In this document: positions 1-8,735 of the stretch, in pieces
Numbering within the stretch: position 1 is the stretch's first letter
How the letters are laid out: each line of letters starts with the position of its first letter
From: Nitriliruptorales bacterium
GTDB lineage: Bacteria; Actinomycetota; Nitriliruptoria; Euzebyales; Egibacteraceae
DNA: 49,503 bases
Reading direction: 5' to 3'
NCBI GenBank assembly: GCA_009377835.1
Contig: WHTG01000003.1
Location: forward strand, 1 to 49,503
Translations under genes and position numbers: made by a program
The notes under the pieces: model-generated
Databases searched by the model: none
What the model was told of the DNA's origin: nothing
Seen by the model: the letters and a program-made list of their open reading frames with translations, nothing else

Positions 1-10
1 CGAACTCTCG

Positions 11-26
11 AGGGTGTTGCCACCCT
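11..26. terminator. Small hairpin at the left edge
   Basis: A perfect 6-bp inverted repeat, AGGGTG and CACCCT, with a TTGC loop. It has no U-tract and no visible upstream gene. It could end a transcript entering from the left, or be chance. Bases 27-70 show nothing recognisable. Confidence 0.2.
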
Positions 27-75
27 ACGGCCATTCCAAGACCGCGCCATAGGCCTGACTAGGCGACGGCTCCAC

Positions 76-103
76 GTCACGGGGTGACAGGCGGCAGTAT
101 AGG
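76..103 (+). promoter_or_regulatory. Possible promoter and operator of the site-2 protease gene
   Basis: GTCAC-ggg-GTGAC at 76-88 is a small inverted repeat. It lies about 10 bp before TATAGG (98-103), which could be a -10 element. If so, the GTG at 84 lies upstream of the transcript and the ATG at 117 is the better start. No -35 match is convincing. Confidence 0.25.
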
Positions 104-116
104 ACGCACAGCCGAT

Positions 117-1292
117 ATGACCGACGCCGAACCCCGACAGCAGCCCGCCCGCGCCCAGCCTGCCGGCAGCTTTCCCAACGCCTGGACGCTCTGTCGCGTG
201 CAGGGCATTCCGGTGCGCATCGACTGGTCCTGGCTGCTGATGGCGGGCTACGTCGGCTTCTTCCTGTACACCACGTTCGCCGGCAGGCCGGGACCTGCCG
301 ATCCTCTGCTGACGCTGGCGCTCGCGGTGGCGGGGACGGCGCTGTTCACGGCCAGCATCCTGGCGCACGAGCTGGGCCACGCGCTGACCAGCCTCGACCG
401 CAACATTCCGGTGCTCAGCATCACGATGTTCGCGCTGGGCGGGGTCACGGAGTCGACCAGAGAGGCCGACCGCGCCCGTGACGAGTTCGTCATCGTCGGG
501 ATCGGCCCGTTCATCAGCCTTGTGCTCGCGGCCGCCTTCGGACTCGTCGCGGCGGGAACCATCGGTCTCCCCTACGTCGCGGGGCTCGCTGGCGTTCTCG
601 CCGTCGCGAACTTGATTCTGGCGATCTTCAACATCGTCCCCGGATATCCGCTCGACGGCGGGCGGCTGCTGCGTTCCGTGCTGTGGGGAATCACCGGCGA
701 CCCGCACAAGTCGACGCGGTGGGCGGCCCGCGTGGGGCAAGCCTTCGCGGCGACGCTCGTGCTCGTGGGGCTGGTCGGATTCACCGGCGGTGACTTCCGG
801 TGGGCGCCGGGCTTCTTGCGGGTTCCGCTGGAGTGGATCAGTGGTGGGCTGTGGACGTTGCTCATCGGCATCTTCCTGTTTCAGGGCGCCACATCCAGCT
901 ACAAGCGCGCCCGGTTGCGTGAACAGCTCAACCGCACGTCCGTCCGCGACGTGATGGGCAGCGTGCCACCGCCGCTGCCGGCGCAGTGGAACCTGGCGCG
1001 GGCGCTGGACGTCGTGCAGGAGCGCCCATCGCTGCTGTGGCCGGTGGGCGATCCCGTCGTGGGGACGCTCGTGCTGGGCCAGATCGACGCGGTGCCGTCG
1101 GACCTGTGGGACACGACGACCGTGGAGGACATCGCGTTGGCAGCGGACGTGACGGCGGTGCCGGTCGACACACCTCTGGACAAGGCGGTGGAGCGGATGG
1201 CAAACGCTCCACACAACATGATCGTCGTCACAGACGCCGGTCGTGCGGTCGGGCTGCTCACGCCGAGCCTCGTGTCCGCCACCCACCACTGA
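117..1292 (+). CDS. Site-2 protease family zinc metalloprotease with CBS domains
   Basis: Predicted intramembrane metalloprotease (M50, SpoIVFB-like branch) of the cell membrane, 391 aa. The zinc site HELGH is at residues 84-88 in a transmembrane segment, and the second metal motif, NIVPGYPLDGG, lies near 172-182; both read intact. Several hydrophobic segments span residues 35-260. The C-terminal part (about 275-391) resembles a degenerate pair of CBS domains, which usually sense nucleotides. ATG 117 is preferred; a GTG at 84 in the same frame would add 11 residues. The stop overlaps the next start by one base (TGATG), so the gene is probably co-transcribed with the PDZ protease that follows. 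The substrate is unknown. Confidence 0.88.
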   Translation: MTDAEPRQQPARAQPAGSFPNAWTLCRVQGIPVRIDWSWLLMAGYVGFFLYTTFAGRPGPADPLLTLALAVAGTALFTASILAHELGHALTSLDRNIPVLSITMFALGGVTESTREADRARDEFVIVGIGPFISLVLAAAFGLVAAGTIGLPYVAGLAGVLAVANLILAIFNIVPGYPLDGGRLLRSVLWGITGDPHKSTRWAARVGQAFAATLVLVGLVGFTGGDFRWAPGFLRVPLEWISGGLWTLLIGIFLFQGATSSYKRARLREQLNRTSVRDVMGSVPPPLPAQWNLARALDVVQERPSLLWPVGDPVVGTLVLGQIDAVPSDLWDTTTVEDIALAADVTAVPVDTPLDKAVERMANAPHNMIVVTDAGRAVGLLTPSLVSATHH

Positions 1293-2347
1293 TGCGATGG
1301 CTGCGGGTCGGCTTCCTGCCGGTGTCGATGATGATTCTGGTCGCCGCGGCGTTCCTCGTGCCGCTCCCCGCGTACGTCGAACAGCCGGGACGTGTTGTCC
1401 CTCTCGCCGCGTGCACCGCCGTCGATGATCCGCGCAGCACGCCAGTGAACGGCGACTACCTCCTGACGACGATCAACGTGTTGCAGGCCACGGTGGCCGA
1501 CGCCGTGACGGCGGCCTTCGACGGCGACGCGTCCCTGACACCGAGACGGGACGTGATCCCGCCGGGCCTGGACGCCGGCGTCTATTTCCACGAGCAGCGG
1601 CAGCTGTTCCAGTCGACCGCGCAGATCGCCGCCGCTGTCGGCCTGGACGCGGCGGGGAAGCCCGCCTCCGTTTCCGGCGACGGTGCGCTGCTGTTGCATG
1701 TCGCTCCCGGCAGCCCGGCTGCTGAGAGTCTTGCGCAGGGAGATGTCATCGTGCGCGTCGACGGGAGGCCGATCGGCACCGAAGTCGAGTTGCGTCACGT
1801 CATCCAGTCCACCCCCGCAGGCGAGCCGCTGACCATCGAGGTGCAGCGGGAAGGTCGCACAGTCACAGTGGAGGTTGCGGCGACGGAGGTCGAGGGTACG
1901 CCCCAGATCGGCGTCGTTCCCCAGACCCTGAATCAGCGTGTCACGTTGCCGCTGGAAGTCGACGTCCTCTCGGGCCCGATCGGTGGTCCCAGCGCGGGGC
2001 TCATGGTCGCCCTGGCCGTCTACGACAAGGTTCTTCCCGATGTCGATCTGGCCGCCGGACGTGTGGTCGCCGGGACGGGGACCATCGACGCGACGGGACG
2101 CGTCGGCACCATCAGCGGCGTCGGTCACAAGGTGATCGCAGCGCATCGCCGTGGCGCGGAGGTGTTCTTCGCACCGGTCGCCACGGTCGAGGCGGCGCGC
2201 GCCGCGCTACCGGACGGGTCGCAGCTGCAGATCGTCCCGGTGGAATCGTTCAACGACGCACGTCGTGCGCTGCTCGACGTCGCACCGGCACCGGCTGCGG
2301 AATCGCCGCAACCGCAACGTGAATGCCCCTACGCATCGCAGTCCTGA
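1292..2347 (+). CDS. PDZ domain-containing Lon-like serine protease (YlbL type)
   Basis: 351 aa. One N-terminal transmembrane helix (residues 5-26) anchors it so that the rest faces outside. A PDZ domain lies near 120-195, with the carboxylate-binding region before it. A Lon-type (S16) proteolytic domain follows, with the catalytic serine in GGPSAGL (Ser234) and the lysine partner in GHK (Lys280), so the Ser-Lys dyad is complete. Actinobacterial homologues are membrane proteins of unknown substrate. ATG 1292 overlaps the upstream stop by one base. Two surface proteases in tandem suggest an envelope quality-control or signalling pair, but this is inference. Confidence 0.87.
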   Translation: MRWLRVGFLPVSMMILVAAAFLVPLPAYVEQPGRVVPLAACTAVDDPRSTPVNGDYLLTTINVLQATVADAVTAAFDGDASLTPRRDVIPPGLDAGVYFHEQRQLFQSTAQIAAAVGLDAAGKPASVSGDGALLLHVAPGSPAAESLAQGDVIVRVDGRPIGTEVELRHVIQSTPAGEPLTIEVQREGRTVTVEVAATEVEGTPQIGVVPQTLNQRVTLPLEVDVLSGPIGGPSAGLMVALAVYDKVLPDVDLAAGRVVAGTGTIDATGRVGTISGVGHKVIAAHRRGAEVFFAPVATVEAARAALPDGSQLQIVPVESFNDARRALLDVAPAPAAESPQPQRECPYASQS

Positions 2348-2372
2348 CGGGAAGCGGCCGCCCGTGCGCTGG

Positions 2373-2378
2373 TACACT
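2373..2378 (+). promoter_or_regulatory. Likely -10 element of the SRP RNA
   Basis: TACACT fits the actinobacterial TANNNT -10 pattern. It would start transcription near 2385, shortly before the conserved SRP RNA. No convincing -35 is present at the usual distance. Confidence 0.4.
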
Positions 2379-2407
2379 CTTCGTTCCGTCCGCGGTCAGC
2401 ACCGGGC

Positions 2408-2502
<95 letters not shown>

Positions 2503-2526
2503 CAGCCGCGCATCGCCGCCCGTCCG

Positions 2527-4353
2527 GTGGTGACCGCGGAACGCCGTCGGATGCCGGCGTCTTCCCCACGCACGGACGACAAGTTGGGTGACGCGTTGGC
2601 CTACGTCTCGCTGTATCGCAAGTACCGTCCGCAGACCTTCGCGGATGTCGTGGGCCAGGACCACGTGACGACCACGCTCTCGCATGCCGTCAGTGAAGAT
2701 CATCTCCACCACGCATATCTGTTCACCGGCCCCCGCGGCACCGGCAAGACGTCGACGGCGAGGATCCTCGCCAAGGCCATCAACTGCGAGAAGGGCCCGC
2801 GGCCGGATCCGTGCGGCATGTGTGTGCAGTGCGAGTCGATCACCGACGGCGCGTCGGTCGACGTCATCGAGATCGACGCCGCGAGTCACGGCGGTGTGGA
2901 CGACGTCCGCGAGCTCCGCGATCGCGTGGCGTTCACGCCGGCCGCCGCACGCAAGAAGCTGTACATCGTCGACGAGTGCCACATGCTCTCCACGGCAGGA
3001 TGGAACGCGTTCCTGAAGACGGTAGAGGAGCCTCCCGGCCACGTCATCTTCGTCTTTGCCACGACCGAGCCGCACAAGGTGCTCGAAACCATCCTTTCCC
3101 GCACCCAGCGGTTCGACTTCAAGCGTGTTGCCGCGGCAGTGCTCACCGAGCACGTGCAGCGCATCGGTGGCATGGAAGACACCACCTTCGAGCCGGGGGC
3201 CGTCGACCTCATCGTGCGCGCCGGTGACGGCAGTGTTCGCGACACCCTGTCGGTCCTCGAGCAGGTCATCGCCTTCACCGGTCGCGAGGTCACGCTGCGG
3301 GGCGTGATCGACGTGCTGGGCGCCGTCCCGCAGGAGCTGCTCGTCCAGACCGCGGACCTGATCGCGGGCGGCGACGTTCCCGGGCTGTGCGCGCTGGTCG
3401 GTCGTCTGGGGGACGCCGGCGTGGATCTGCGGCAGTTCGCTCGCGACGCCGTCGCTCACCTGCGCGAGCTGTTCCTGATCCAGGTCGCTCCCGAAGCCGG
3501 CCTGGTCGAGACGACGAACGAGCACCTGGCGACCCTCCAGGCGCAGGCAGGACGGCTCGGCCGCGTCGAGCTGCTTCGTGCCGTCGATCTGCTCGCCGAG
3601 TGCCAGGCGCAGATGCGGCGCGGCAACACCCGGCTCCCGTTGGAGCTCGCGCTGATCAAGGCGGCGATGCCCGAGGCGTCGGGCGACGCGGCGGCGATGG
3701 GAGCACGGTTGGACCGCCTGGAACGGCTCGCGGGAATGGATGCCTCCCGCGCACCCACCGCGGCGGGGGATCCGCCGGTGCCGGAGCCGGCGCCGGCCAC
3801 GGAGCAGGCGGCGATGGCGGTCGCTCCACCCGCACCGACCGCCGCCAGCGAGGCGGCGCAAGCTCAGCCGCCAGAGGTCGGCGGCGAGGGTGACACGGCC
3901 ATCGATCTGGAACTCGTCCAGCGCAGCTGGGATCCGATCCTCGACGAGGTGAAGGGTCGGAAGCGGTCCCTGCAGGCATGGCTGTTGATGGCGCGACCGG
4001 TGTGGCTGAAGGGTTCCACACTGGGACTGGAGTTCCGCAGCGGCTACGGCTTTCACGCCGACAACTGCGCGCGGGAGGACAGTCAGGTGCTGCTGGGTGA
4101 GGTCTTCGAGCAGATCCTCGGGGAGCGTCTGCGGGTCGAATGCAGGGTGGCGGACGGCGACGAGCGCGCGGGCCCCGTCGCAGACGACAACCCGTCGCTG
4201 GAGGAGCAGGCAGCGGCGGTTCTGGAATCGGAGGCGGCCGCGGCCGCCGGTGACGTCCCGGACGCCGCTGCCGCACATGAACAGGCGCTCGAGACCCTCA
4301 CACGCGACCTCGGCGCAACCGTCGTCGAAGACGAGGCCGACGCGGGTTCCTAG
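2527..4353 (+). CDS. dnaX: DNA polymerase III subunit gamma/tau
   Basis: Clamp-loader ATPase subunit of the replisome, 608 aa. Residues 68-75 form the Walker A loop (GPRGTGKT). C87, C96, C99 and C102 make the usual C-x8-C-x2-C-x2-C zinc module, and VDEC near 148-151 is the Walker B. The AAA+ lid and collar follow to about 370. After an Ala/Pro-rich linker, the C-terminal 150 residues form a tau-like tail rich in acidic residues. The GTG at 2527 is taken as start, but most homologues begin at the YVSLYRKYRP segment, so the in-frame TTG at 2596 is a real alternative. No slippery heptamer for a gamma form was seen. The gene follows the SRP RNA closely. Confidence 0.93.
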   Translation: MVTAERRRMPASSPRTDDKLGDALAYVSLYRKYRPQTFADVVGQDHVTTTLSHAVSEDHLHHAYLFTGPRGTGKTSTARILAKAINCEKGPRPDPCGMCVQCESITDGASVDVIEIDAASHGGVDDVRELRDRVAFTPAAARKKLYIVDECHMLSTAGWNAFLKTVEEPPGHVIFVFATTEPHKVLETILSRTQRFDFKRVAAAVLTEHVQRIGGMEDTTFEPGAVDLIVRAGDGSVRDTLSVLEQVIAFTGREVTLRGVIDVLGAVPQELLVQTADLIAGGDVPGLCALVGRLGDAGVDLRQFARDAVAHLRELFLIQVAPEAGLVETTNEHLATLQAQAGRLGRVELLRAVDLLAECQAQMRRGNTRLPLELALIKAAMPEASGDAAAMGARLDRLERLAGMDASRAPTAAGDPPVPEPAPATEQAAMAVAPPAPTAASEAAQAQPPEVGGEGDTAIDLELVQRSWDPILDEVKGRKRSLQAWLLMARPVWLKGSTLGLEFRSGYGFHADNCAREDSQVLLGEVFEQILGERLRVECRVADGDERAGPVADDNPSLEEQAAAVLESEAAAAAGDVPDAAAAHEQALETLTRDLGATVVEDEADAGS

Positions 4354-4376
4354 GCGGGACGAAGATCTCCCAGGGG

Positions 4377-4382
4377 TACTCT
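4377..4382 (+). promoter_or_regulatory. Possible -10 element upstream of ebfC
   Basis: TACTCT (TANNNT) lies 35 nt before the GTG of ebfC and just after the dnaX stop. It could give ebfC-recR their own promoter in addition to read-through from dnaX. Confidence 0.25.
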
Positions 4383-4417
4383 GGCCGCTCCCCCGACCCC
4401 ACCTCTGCGAGGCCGCC

Positions 4418-4735
4418 GTGAGCAACATGAACCAGATGATGAAGCAGGCGCAGGCGCTGCAGCGGAAGCTGGCGAAGGCCCAAGAGGAGCTGGCTGAGCA
4501 GGAGGTCACGGGGTCGGCCGGCGGGGGCATGATCAGGGCCGTGGTCAACGGCAGCGGTACGGAGTTGCAGTCCGTCGCAATCAACCCCGAGGTCGTCGAC
4601 CCCCAGGACGTGGACATGCTTCAGGACATGGTCGTCGCCGCCGTCAATGAGGCGCTGCGCGCCGCCAAGGAGCTGGAGTCGCAGACCATGGGCGGGCTGA
4701 CGGGCGGGATGGGTCTCCCGCCGGGACTGCTCTGA
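4418..4735 (+). CDS. ebfC: YbaB/EbfC family nucleoid-associated protein
   Basis: 105-aa DNA-binding protein of the EbfC family, usually encoded between dnaX and recR. It has the N-terminal amphipathic helix rich in Gln/Lys (NQMMKQAQALQRKL), a central beta-sheet region and the C-terminal helix that forms the tweezer-like dimer. The tail is rich in Gly and Met. GTG 4418 is chosen as start; ATG 4427 in the same frame is possible. Only 3 nt separate its stop from recR, so the two are co-transcribed. Homologues bind DNA as nucleoid proteins; a link to RecR-dependent repair is inferred from gene order only. Confidence 0.9.
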   Translation: MSNMNQMMKQAQALQRKLAKAQEELAEQEVTGSAGGGMIRAVVNGSGTELQSVAINPEVVDPQDVDMLQDMVVAAVNEALRAAKELESQTMGGLTGGMGLPPGLL

Positions 4736-4738
4736 CGG

Positions 4739-5332
4739 ATGTACGAAGGTCCGGTTCAAGACCTCATCGAGGAGCTGGGGCGGCTGCCGGGTATCGGCCC
4801 GAAGAGCGCACAGCGTCTCGCGTTCCACCTGCTCACGATCGAATTTGCCGATGCGGAGCGCCTGGCGAACACAATCGTCGCGGTCAAGCAGAAGGTGCGT
4901 TTCTGCGCGCGGTGCTTCAACGTGTCCGAGCGCGAGGAGTGCCGCATCTGCCGCGACCCGCGGCGTGATCCGTCGGTGATCTGCGTCGTTGAGGAGCCGC
5001 GCGACCTCATGGCGATGGAGCGGACCGGTGAGTTCCGTGGCCGCTATCACGTGCTCGGCGGCGCGATCTCGCCGATCGACGGCGTGGGTCCGGACGACCT
5101 GCGCATCAAGGAGCTGATGACGCGCATCGGCGACGAGAACATCACCGAAGTCGTCATCGCCACCAATCCGAACATCGAGGGCGAAGCCACCGCCAGCTAT
5201 CTCGCCCGCATCCTCAAGGCGATGGAATTGCGCGTGAGCCGAATCGCCTCGGGGCTCCCCGTCGGCGGTGACCTGGAGTACGCCGACGAGGTGACGCTGG
5301 GCCGCGCGTTCGCCGGCCGTCGCGAGCTTTAG
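4739..5332 (+). CDS. recR: Recombination protein RecR
   Basis: 197 aa, full family length. A helix-hairpin-helix sits at residues 12-32 ([11 protein letters not shown]), a four-cysteine zinc finger follows (C56, C59, C68, C71), and the Toprim domain runs from about 79 to 175 with the acidic pair after ICVV. RecR acts with RecO and RecF to load RecA at gaps. ATG 4739 lies 3 nt after the ebfC stop. All expected motifs are intact. Confidence 0.95.
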   Translation: MYEGPVQDLIEELGRLPGIGPKSAQRLAFHLLTIEFADAERLANTIVAVKQKVRFCARCFNVSEREECRICRDPRRDPSVICVVEEPRDLMAMERTGEFRGRYHVLGGAISPIDGVGPDDLRIKELMTRIGDENITEVVIATNPNIEGEATASYLARILKAMELRVSRIASGLPVGGDLEYADEVTLGRAFAGRREL

Positions 5333-5381
5333 CCTCTGCCTTCCGCCGGAAAATATTCGAATCCGTTCCCGTAGGGGACCA

Positions 5382-5401
5382 AACCCGAAGATCTTTGGGT
5401 T
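5382..5401. promoter_or_regulatory. 20-bp near-perfect palindrome between recR and lysC
   Basis: The sequence AACCCGAAGATCTTTGGGTT is symmetric around 5391/5392 except for one pair, which would be a G-U wobble in RNA. It lies in the 149-bp gap before lysC, 80 bp upstream of the start codon. An AT-rich block with the palindrome ATTCGAAT (5355-5362) is just upstream. A dimeric repressor site is more likely than a terminator because there is no loop or U-tract. Confidence 0.4.
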
Positions 5402-5468
5402 CGGGGCCCATGGGTTGGGCGCTCCAACGGGAGTCGGGGTTGACGCCAGGGGCCGGCGGAGTGGCCGG

Positions 5469-5474
5469 TAGCAT
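5469..5474 (+). promoter_or_regulatory. Leaderless-type -10 element of lysC
   Basis: TAGCAT ends 7 nt before the GTG start of lysC, so transcription would begin at or next to the start codon. No Shine-Dalgarno is present. TTGACG at 5440-5445 is too far upstream (23 nt) for a standard -35. Confidence 0.55.
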
Positions 5475-5481
5475 CAGCGGC

Positions 5482-6705
5482 GTGATTGTCGTCCAGAAAT
5501 ACGGCGGGTCCTCCGTCGCCGACACCGACCGCATCAAGCACGTGGCGGAGCGTATCGCTGCCGCGAAGCGGGAGGGCCACGACGTGGTGGTGGTCGTGTC
5601 GGCCATGGGAAAGACGACCGATCAGCTGTTGCGCCAGGCGCAGGAGATCTCCGACATTCCACCCGGGCGCGAGCTGGACATGCTGCTCACGTCAGGGGAG
5701 CGCATCTCGATGGCGCTGCTGGCGATGGCCATGCACGAGCTCGGCTACACGGCCCGTAGCCTCACCGGCAGCCAGGCGGGAATCATCACCGACGCCTCTC
5801 ACGGCAAGGCGCGAATCATCGACATCACGCCGGGCCGGATCCAGGAGGGACTCGCCGGCGGCCATGTCGTCATCGTCGCCGGATTCCAGGGCGTGAGTCG
5901 GGACTCGAAGGACATCACGACACTGGGGCGCGGTGGCAGCGACACAACCGCCGTGGCGCTGGCCGCCGCGCTGGGCGCGCAGATCTGCGAGATCTACACC
6001 GACGTGGACGGCGTCTACACCGCCGACCCCCGGATCGCACCGAACGCCCGGCGGCTGACGCGGTTGTCCCACGAGGAGATGTTGGAGATGGCAGCGTCCG
6101 GAGCCAAGGTGCTGCAGGTCCGCAGCGTCGAGTACGCGCGGAACCGGGGCGTGACCATTCACGTCCGCAGCTCCTTCAGCTACAGCGAGGGCACCGTCGT
6201 CGACGAGGGAACCGACATGGAACAGGCAATGATCTCCGGCGTGGCGCACGACACCGGCGAGGGGAAGTTGGTCATCCGCCGGGTGCCCGACAAGCCCGGC
6301 GTCGCCGCCCGCGTGTTCACCGCGCTCGCCGACGAGCACGTCAACATCGACATGATCGTGCAGAATGTCTCCGAGGACGGCACGACGGACATCTCCTGCA
6401 CACTGCCGCTCGCCGACGGCCCCCGAGCGACCCAGCTGCTCGAGTCGATGCTGCCAGAGATCGGGGCAGAGGAAATCGTGTTCGACACCGACGTGGCCAA
6501 AGTGTCGCTGATCGGCGCCGGCATGAAGACCCACCCGGGTGTCGCCGCCGCGATGTTCACGGCACTGTCGGATGCCGGCGTCAACATCGAGATGATCTCG
6601 ACGTCGACTATCCGGGTGTCGGTCGTGATCCGTGAGGCCGATGTCGTACCCGCGGTGCGCGCGGTGCACGAGCAGTTCGGGCTGAACCAGGAGATGCCGA
6701 CGTGA
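5482..6705 (+). CDS. lysC: Aspartate kinase, alpha subunit
   Basis: Phosphorylates L-aspartate, the first step toward lysine, threonine, methionine and diaminopimelate. 407 aa. The kinase domain starts with VVQKYGGSS (Lys6 in the nucleotide/substrate site) and runs to about 245. Two ACT domains follow, with the regulatory segment near [10 protein letters not shown] and a second near [11 protein letters not shown], so feedback control by lysine and/or threonine is expected. GTG 5482 is chosen because homologues begin exactly at this point and a TANNNT hexamer lies 7 nt upstream. It heads a likely operon with asd and probably the ABC genes. Confidence 0.94.
   Translation: MIVVQKYGGSSVADTDRIKHVAERIAAAKREGHDVVVVVSAMGKTTDQLLRQAQEISDIPPGRELDMLLTSGERISMALLAMAMHELGYTARSLTGSQAGIITDASHGKARIIDITPGRIQEGLAGGHVVIVAGFQGVSRDSKDITTLGRGGSDTTAVALAAALGAQICEIYTDVDGVYTADPRIAPNARRLTRLSHEEMLEMAASGAKVLQVRSVEYARNRGVTIHVRSSFSYSEGTVVDEGTDMEQAMISGVAHDTGEGKLVIRRVPDKPGVAARVFTALADEHVNIDMIVQNVSEDGTTDISCTLPLADGPRATQLLESMLPEIGAEEIVFDTDVAKVSLIGAGMKTHPGVAAAMFTALSDAGVNIEMISTSTIRVSVVIREADVVPAVRAVHEQFGLNQEMPT
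6217..6705 (+). CDS. lysC: Aspartate kinase beta subunit, internal start within lysC
   Basis: In Corynebacterium and relatives, lysC encodes a second subunit from an in-frame internal start just before the ACT domains. Here ATG 6217 begins [12 protein letters not shown], the equivalent position. It is preceded by a GAGGG Shine-Dalgarno-like stretch (about 6206-6210) at good spacing. The product would be 162 aa containing both ACT domains and no kinase domain. The call rests on homology and the internal ribosome-binding site. Confidence 0.55.
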   Translation: MEQAMISGVAHDTGEGKLVIRRVPDKPGVAARVFTALADEHVNIDMIVQNVSEDGTTDISCTLPLADGPRATQLLESMLPEIGAEEIVFDTDVAKVSLIGAGMKTHPGVAAAMFTALSDAGVNIEMISTSTIRVSVVIREADVVPAVRAVHEQFGLNQEMPT

Positions 6706-6761
6706 GCCGGTCAGCGAGCGCAGCGAGCGCAGGTACGGCGGTCTGGTCGTGAGCCGGTCAG
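6701..6761. repeat. 14-bp direct repeat plus 9-bp tandem repeat between lysC and asd
   Basis: CGTGAGCCGGTCAG occurs at 6701-6714 and again at 6748-6761, where it carries the asd start codon. Between them AGCGAGCGC is repeated in tandem (about 6713-6730). The first copy opens a 16-codon frame from GTG 6702 that ends in the TGA overlapping the asd start. It may be a local duplication of the asd start region. Confidence 0.6.
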
Positions 6762-7786
6762 TCGCGGTGGTCGGCGCCACGGGTGCTGTCGGCCAGGATC
6801 TGCGCCGACTGTTGGAGGAACGCGAGTTCCCGTGCGACGAAGTCGTGTTCGTCGCGACGCAACGTTCCGCCGGGCGACGGCTGCCGTTTCGCGGGGGCGA
6901 GGTGACCGTCCGAGCGATCGATGATGCGGACGTGTTCGAGGGTGTCGACATCGCGCTGTTCTCCGCCGGCGGCACCACGTCGATCGAACACGCGCCGCGG
7001 GCGGTCGCTGCCGGCGCGATCGTGGTCGACAACTCCTCGGCATGGCGGATGGATCCCGACGTCCCGCTGGTCGTCACCGAGGTGAATGCGGGCACCGTGG
7101 CGCAGCGACCGCCGAAGGGGATCATCGCCAATCCCAACTGCACCACGATGGTCGCGATGTTGCCGCTCAAGGCGTTGCACGACGCGTTCGGCCTGACAGA
7201 GGTGGTGGCCACGAGCTACCAGGCCGCCGGGGGAGCCGGGCAGAAGGGCATCGACGAGCTGGAGGCGCAGGTGGAGCCGCTGTTCGCCGAGCGGGACCTG
7301 CTGCGCCGTGACGGGGCCGCGGCCGCCAAGCTCGTCGAGTCGCAGGTGCACGCGAACACGCTGGCGTTCAACGTCGTCCCGCTGCTGGGAGCGCTGCAGG
7401 ACAACGGCTACACCGACGAGGAGATGAAGCTGCAGAACGAGTCGCGCAAGATCCTCGGCCTCCCAGATCTGCGCGTCTCCCCGACGTGCGTCCGGGTGCC
7501 GGTTATGGTCGGCCACGCGATTGCTGTGCGGGCGCGGTTCGAGCGTGAGGTGACCGCAGACGCCGCCCTTGACGCGATGAACGGCTTCCCGGGGATGGTC
7601 GTTGACGAAGCGCCCACACCGCTGGAATGGGCCGGCCGCGACGAGGTCGCTGTGGGACGTGTCCGCCGGGATCTGCAGGACCCGAGGGCGCTGAACTTCT
7701 GGGTGACGGGCGACAACCTCCTCAAGGGCGCGGCGCTGAACACCGTCCAGATCGCCGAGGTGCTCGTCGCCAACGGCCTCGTTTGA
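6749..7786 (+). CDS. asd: Aspartate-semialdehyde dehydrogenase
   Basis: NADPH-dependent reduction of aspartyl phosphate to aspartate semialdehyde, the step after LysC. 345 aa, normal length. The nucleotide-binding loop GATGAVG is at residues 9-15, and the catalytic cysteine is in NPNCTTM (Cys131). The later active-site segment with Arg and His (VRVPVMVGHAI) is present. GTG 6749 starts it, 43 nt after lysC. The downstream ABC ATPase begins within 5 nt of its stop, so translational coupling is likely. Confidence 0.95.
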   Translation: MSRSVAVVGATGAVGQDLRRLLEEREFPCDEVVFVATQRSAGRRLPFRGGEVTVRAIDDADVFEGVDIALFSAGGTTSIEHAPRAVAAGAIVVDNSSAWRMDPDVPLVVTEVNAGTVAQRPPKGIIANPNCTTMVAMLPLKALHDAFGLTEVVATSYQAAGGAGQKGIDELEAQVEPLFAERDLLRRDGAAAAKLVESQVHANTLAFNVVPLLGALQDNGYTDEEMKLQNESRKILGLPDLRVSPTCVRVPVMVGHAIAVRARFEREVTADAALDAMNGFPGMVVDEAPTPLEWAGRDEVAVGRVRRDLQDPRALNFWVTGDNLLKGAALNTVQIAEVLVANGLV

Positions 7787-7790
7787 CGTG

Positions 7791-8723
7791 ATGGGCGCGC
7801 ACGACACCGCGATCCGGGCGCGCGGCCTGGTCAAGCGTTACGGCGACTACGCCGCCGTCGACGGCATCGATCTGGACATTCCTCCCGCCGGGTGTTTCGG
7901 GATCCTCGGCCCCAACGGCGCCGGCAAGACGACCCTGATGAAGATGATCACGTGTGTGTCGCCTCCCACCGCCGGATCGCTGGAGGTTCTGGGGGTGGAT
8001 GTCCACGGCGACAGGCGCGCACTCAAGCACCGGCTCGGCGTCGTGCCTCAGGGTGAGACGCTGGACTCCGATCTCACCGTCCGGGAGAATCTGACCAGCT
8101 TCGGGGTGTACCACGACGTGGGGCGGCGTGTGGTGGGGGAACGCGCCGACCAGCTGCTGGCATTCGCGCATCTGGCGGATCGCGCCGACGCACGCATCGA
8201 GGAGCTCTCCGGTGGAATGAAGCGCCGGCTCCTTGTGGCGCGGGCACTGGTGAACGACCCGGAACTCGTGGTACTCGACGAACCGACGACCGGCCTGGAC
8301 CCGCAGGCCCGGCAGTTGGTGTGGGAGCGACTGCGCCGTCTCCGCCGGGAGGGCAAGACCCTGCTCATCACGACCCACTACATGGAGGAGGCGCAGCGGC
8401 TGTGTGACCGGCTCGCCGTGCTGCACCACGGCCGTGTGATCGCGGAGGGGACGCCCGCCGAACTGCTCGCCGCGCACACCGCGCCACGCGTCGTCGAAGT
8501 GCACGGCGAGCAGGCGAACGTCGAGGAGGTGTACCGGGTGGTCGGCGGCATGGCGCGAGATGTCGAATCGGTCGGCGACCGGATCCTGATCTACACCGAC
8601 GACGGCGAGGAGATCGCGGCCCGGATCACGCAGGCCGGCCTGGCGACCCAGGGCCTGCTGCTGCGGGAAGCGTCACTGGAGGACGTCTTTCTGAGGCTGA
8701 CCGGGCACGCGCTGGTGGACTGA
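7791..8723 (+). CDS. ABC transporter ATP-binding protein (DrrA/NodI-like exporter)
   Basis: 310-aa ATPase of an ABC-2 type exporter. Walker A GPNGAGKTT is at residues 40-48, the Q-loop Gln near 87, the signature LSGGMKRR near 139-146, and Walker B LVVLDEP near 159-165. A H-loop histidine follows (TTHYMEEAQ). The C-terminal 70 residues are the extension typical of the drug or oligosaccharide exporter branch. A GTG at 7788, one codon upstream, is an alternative start. It is followed closely by its permease. The substrate cannot be told from sequence. Confidence 0.92.
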   Translation: MGAHDTAIRARGLVKRYGDYAAVDGIDLDIPPAGCFGILGPNGAGKTTLMKMITCVSPPTAGSLEVLGVDVHGDRRALKHRLGVVPQGETLDSDLTVRENLTSFGVYHDVGRRVVGERADQLLAFAHLADRADARIEELSGGMKRRLLVARALVNDPELVVLDEPTTGLDPQARQLVWERLRRLRREGKTLLITTHYMEEAQRLCDRLAVLHHGRVIAEGTPAELLAAHTAPRVVEVHGEQANVEEVYRVVGGMARDVESVGDRILIYTDDGEEIAARITQAGLATQGLLLREASLEDVFLRLTGHALVD

Positions 8724-8735
8724 GGGGGACAATAG

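Noticed and set aside
4418-5332. Fusion of ebfC and recR
   Set aside because: Separate stop and start codons 3 nt apart; each protein has normal length.
5692-7212. Long open frame antisense to lysC and asd
   Set aside because: Both enzymes are intact on the other strand; the antisense product is composition-driven.
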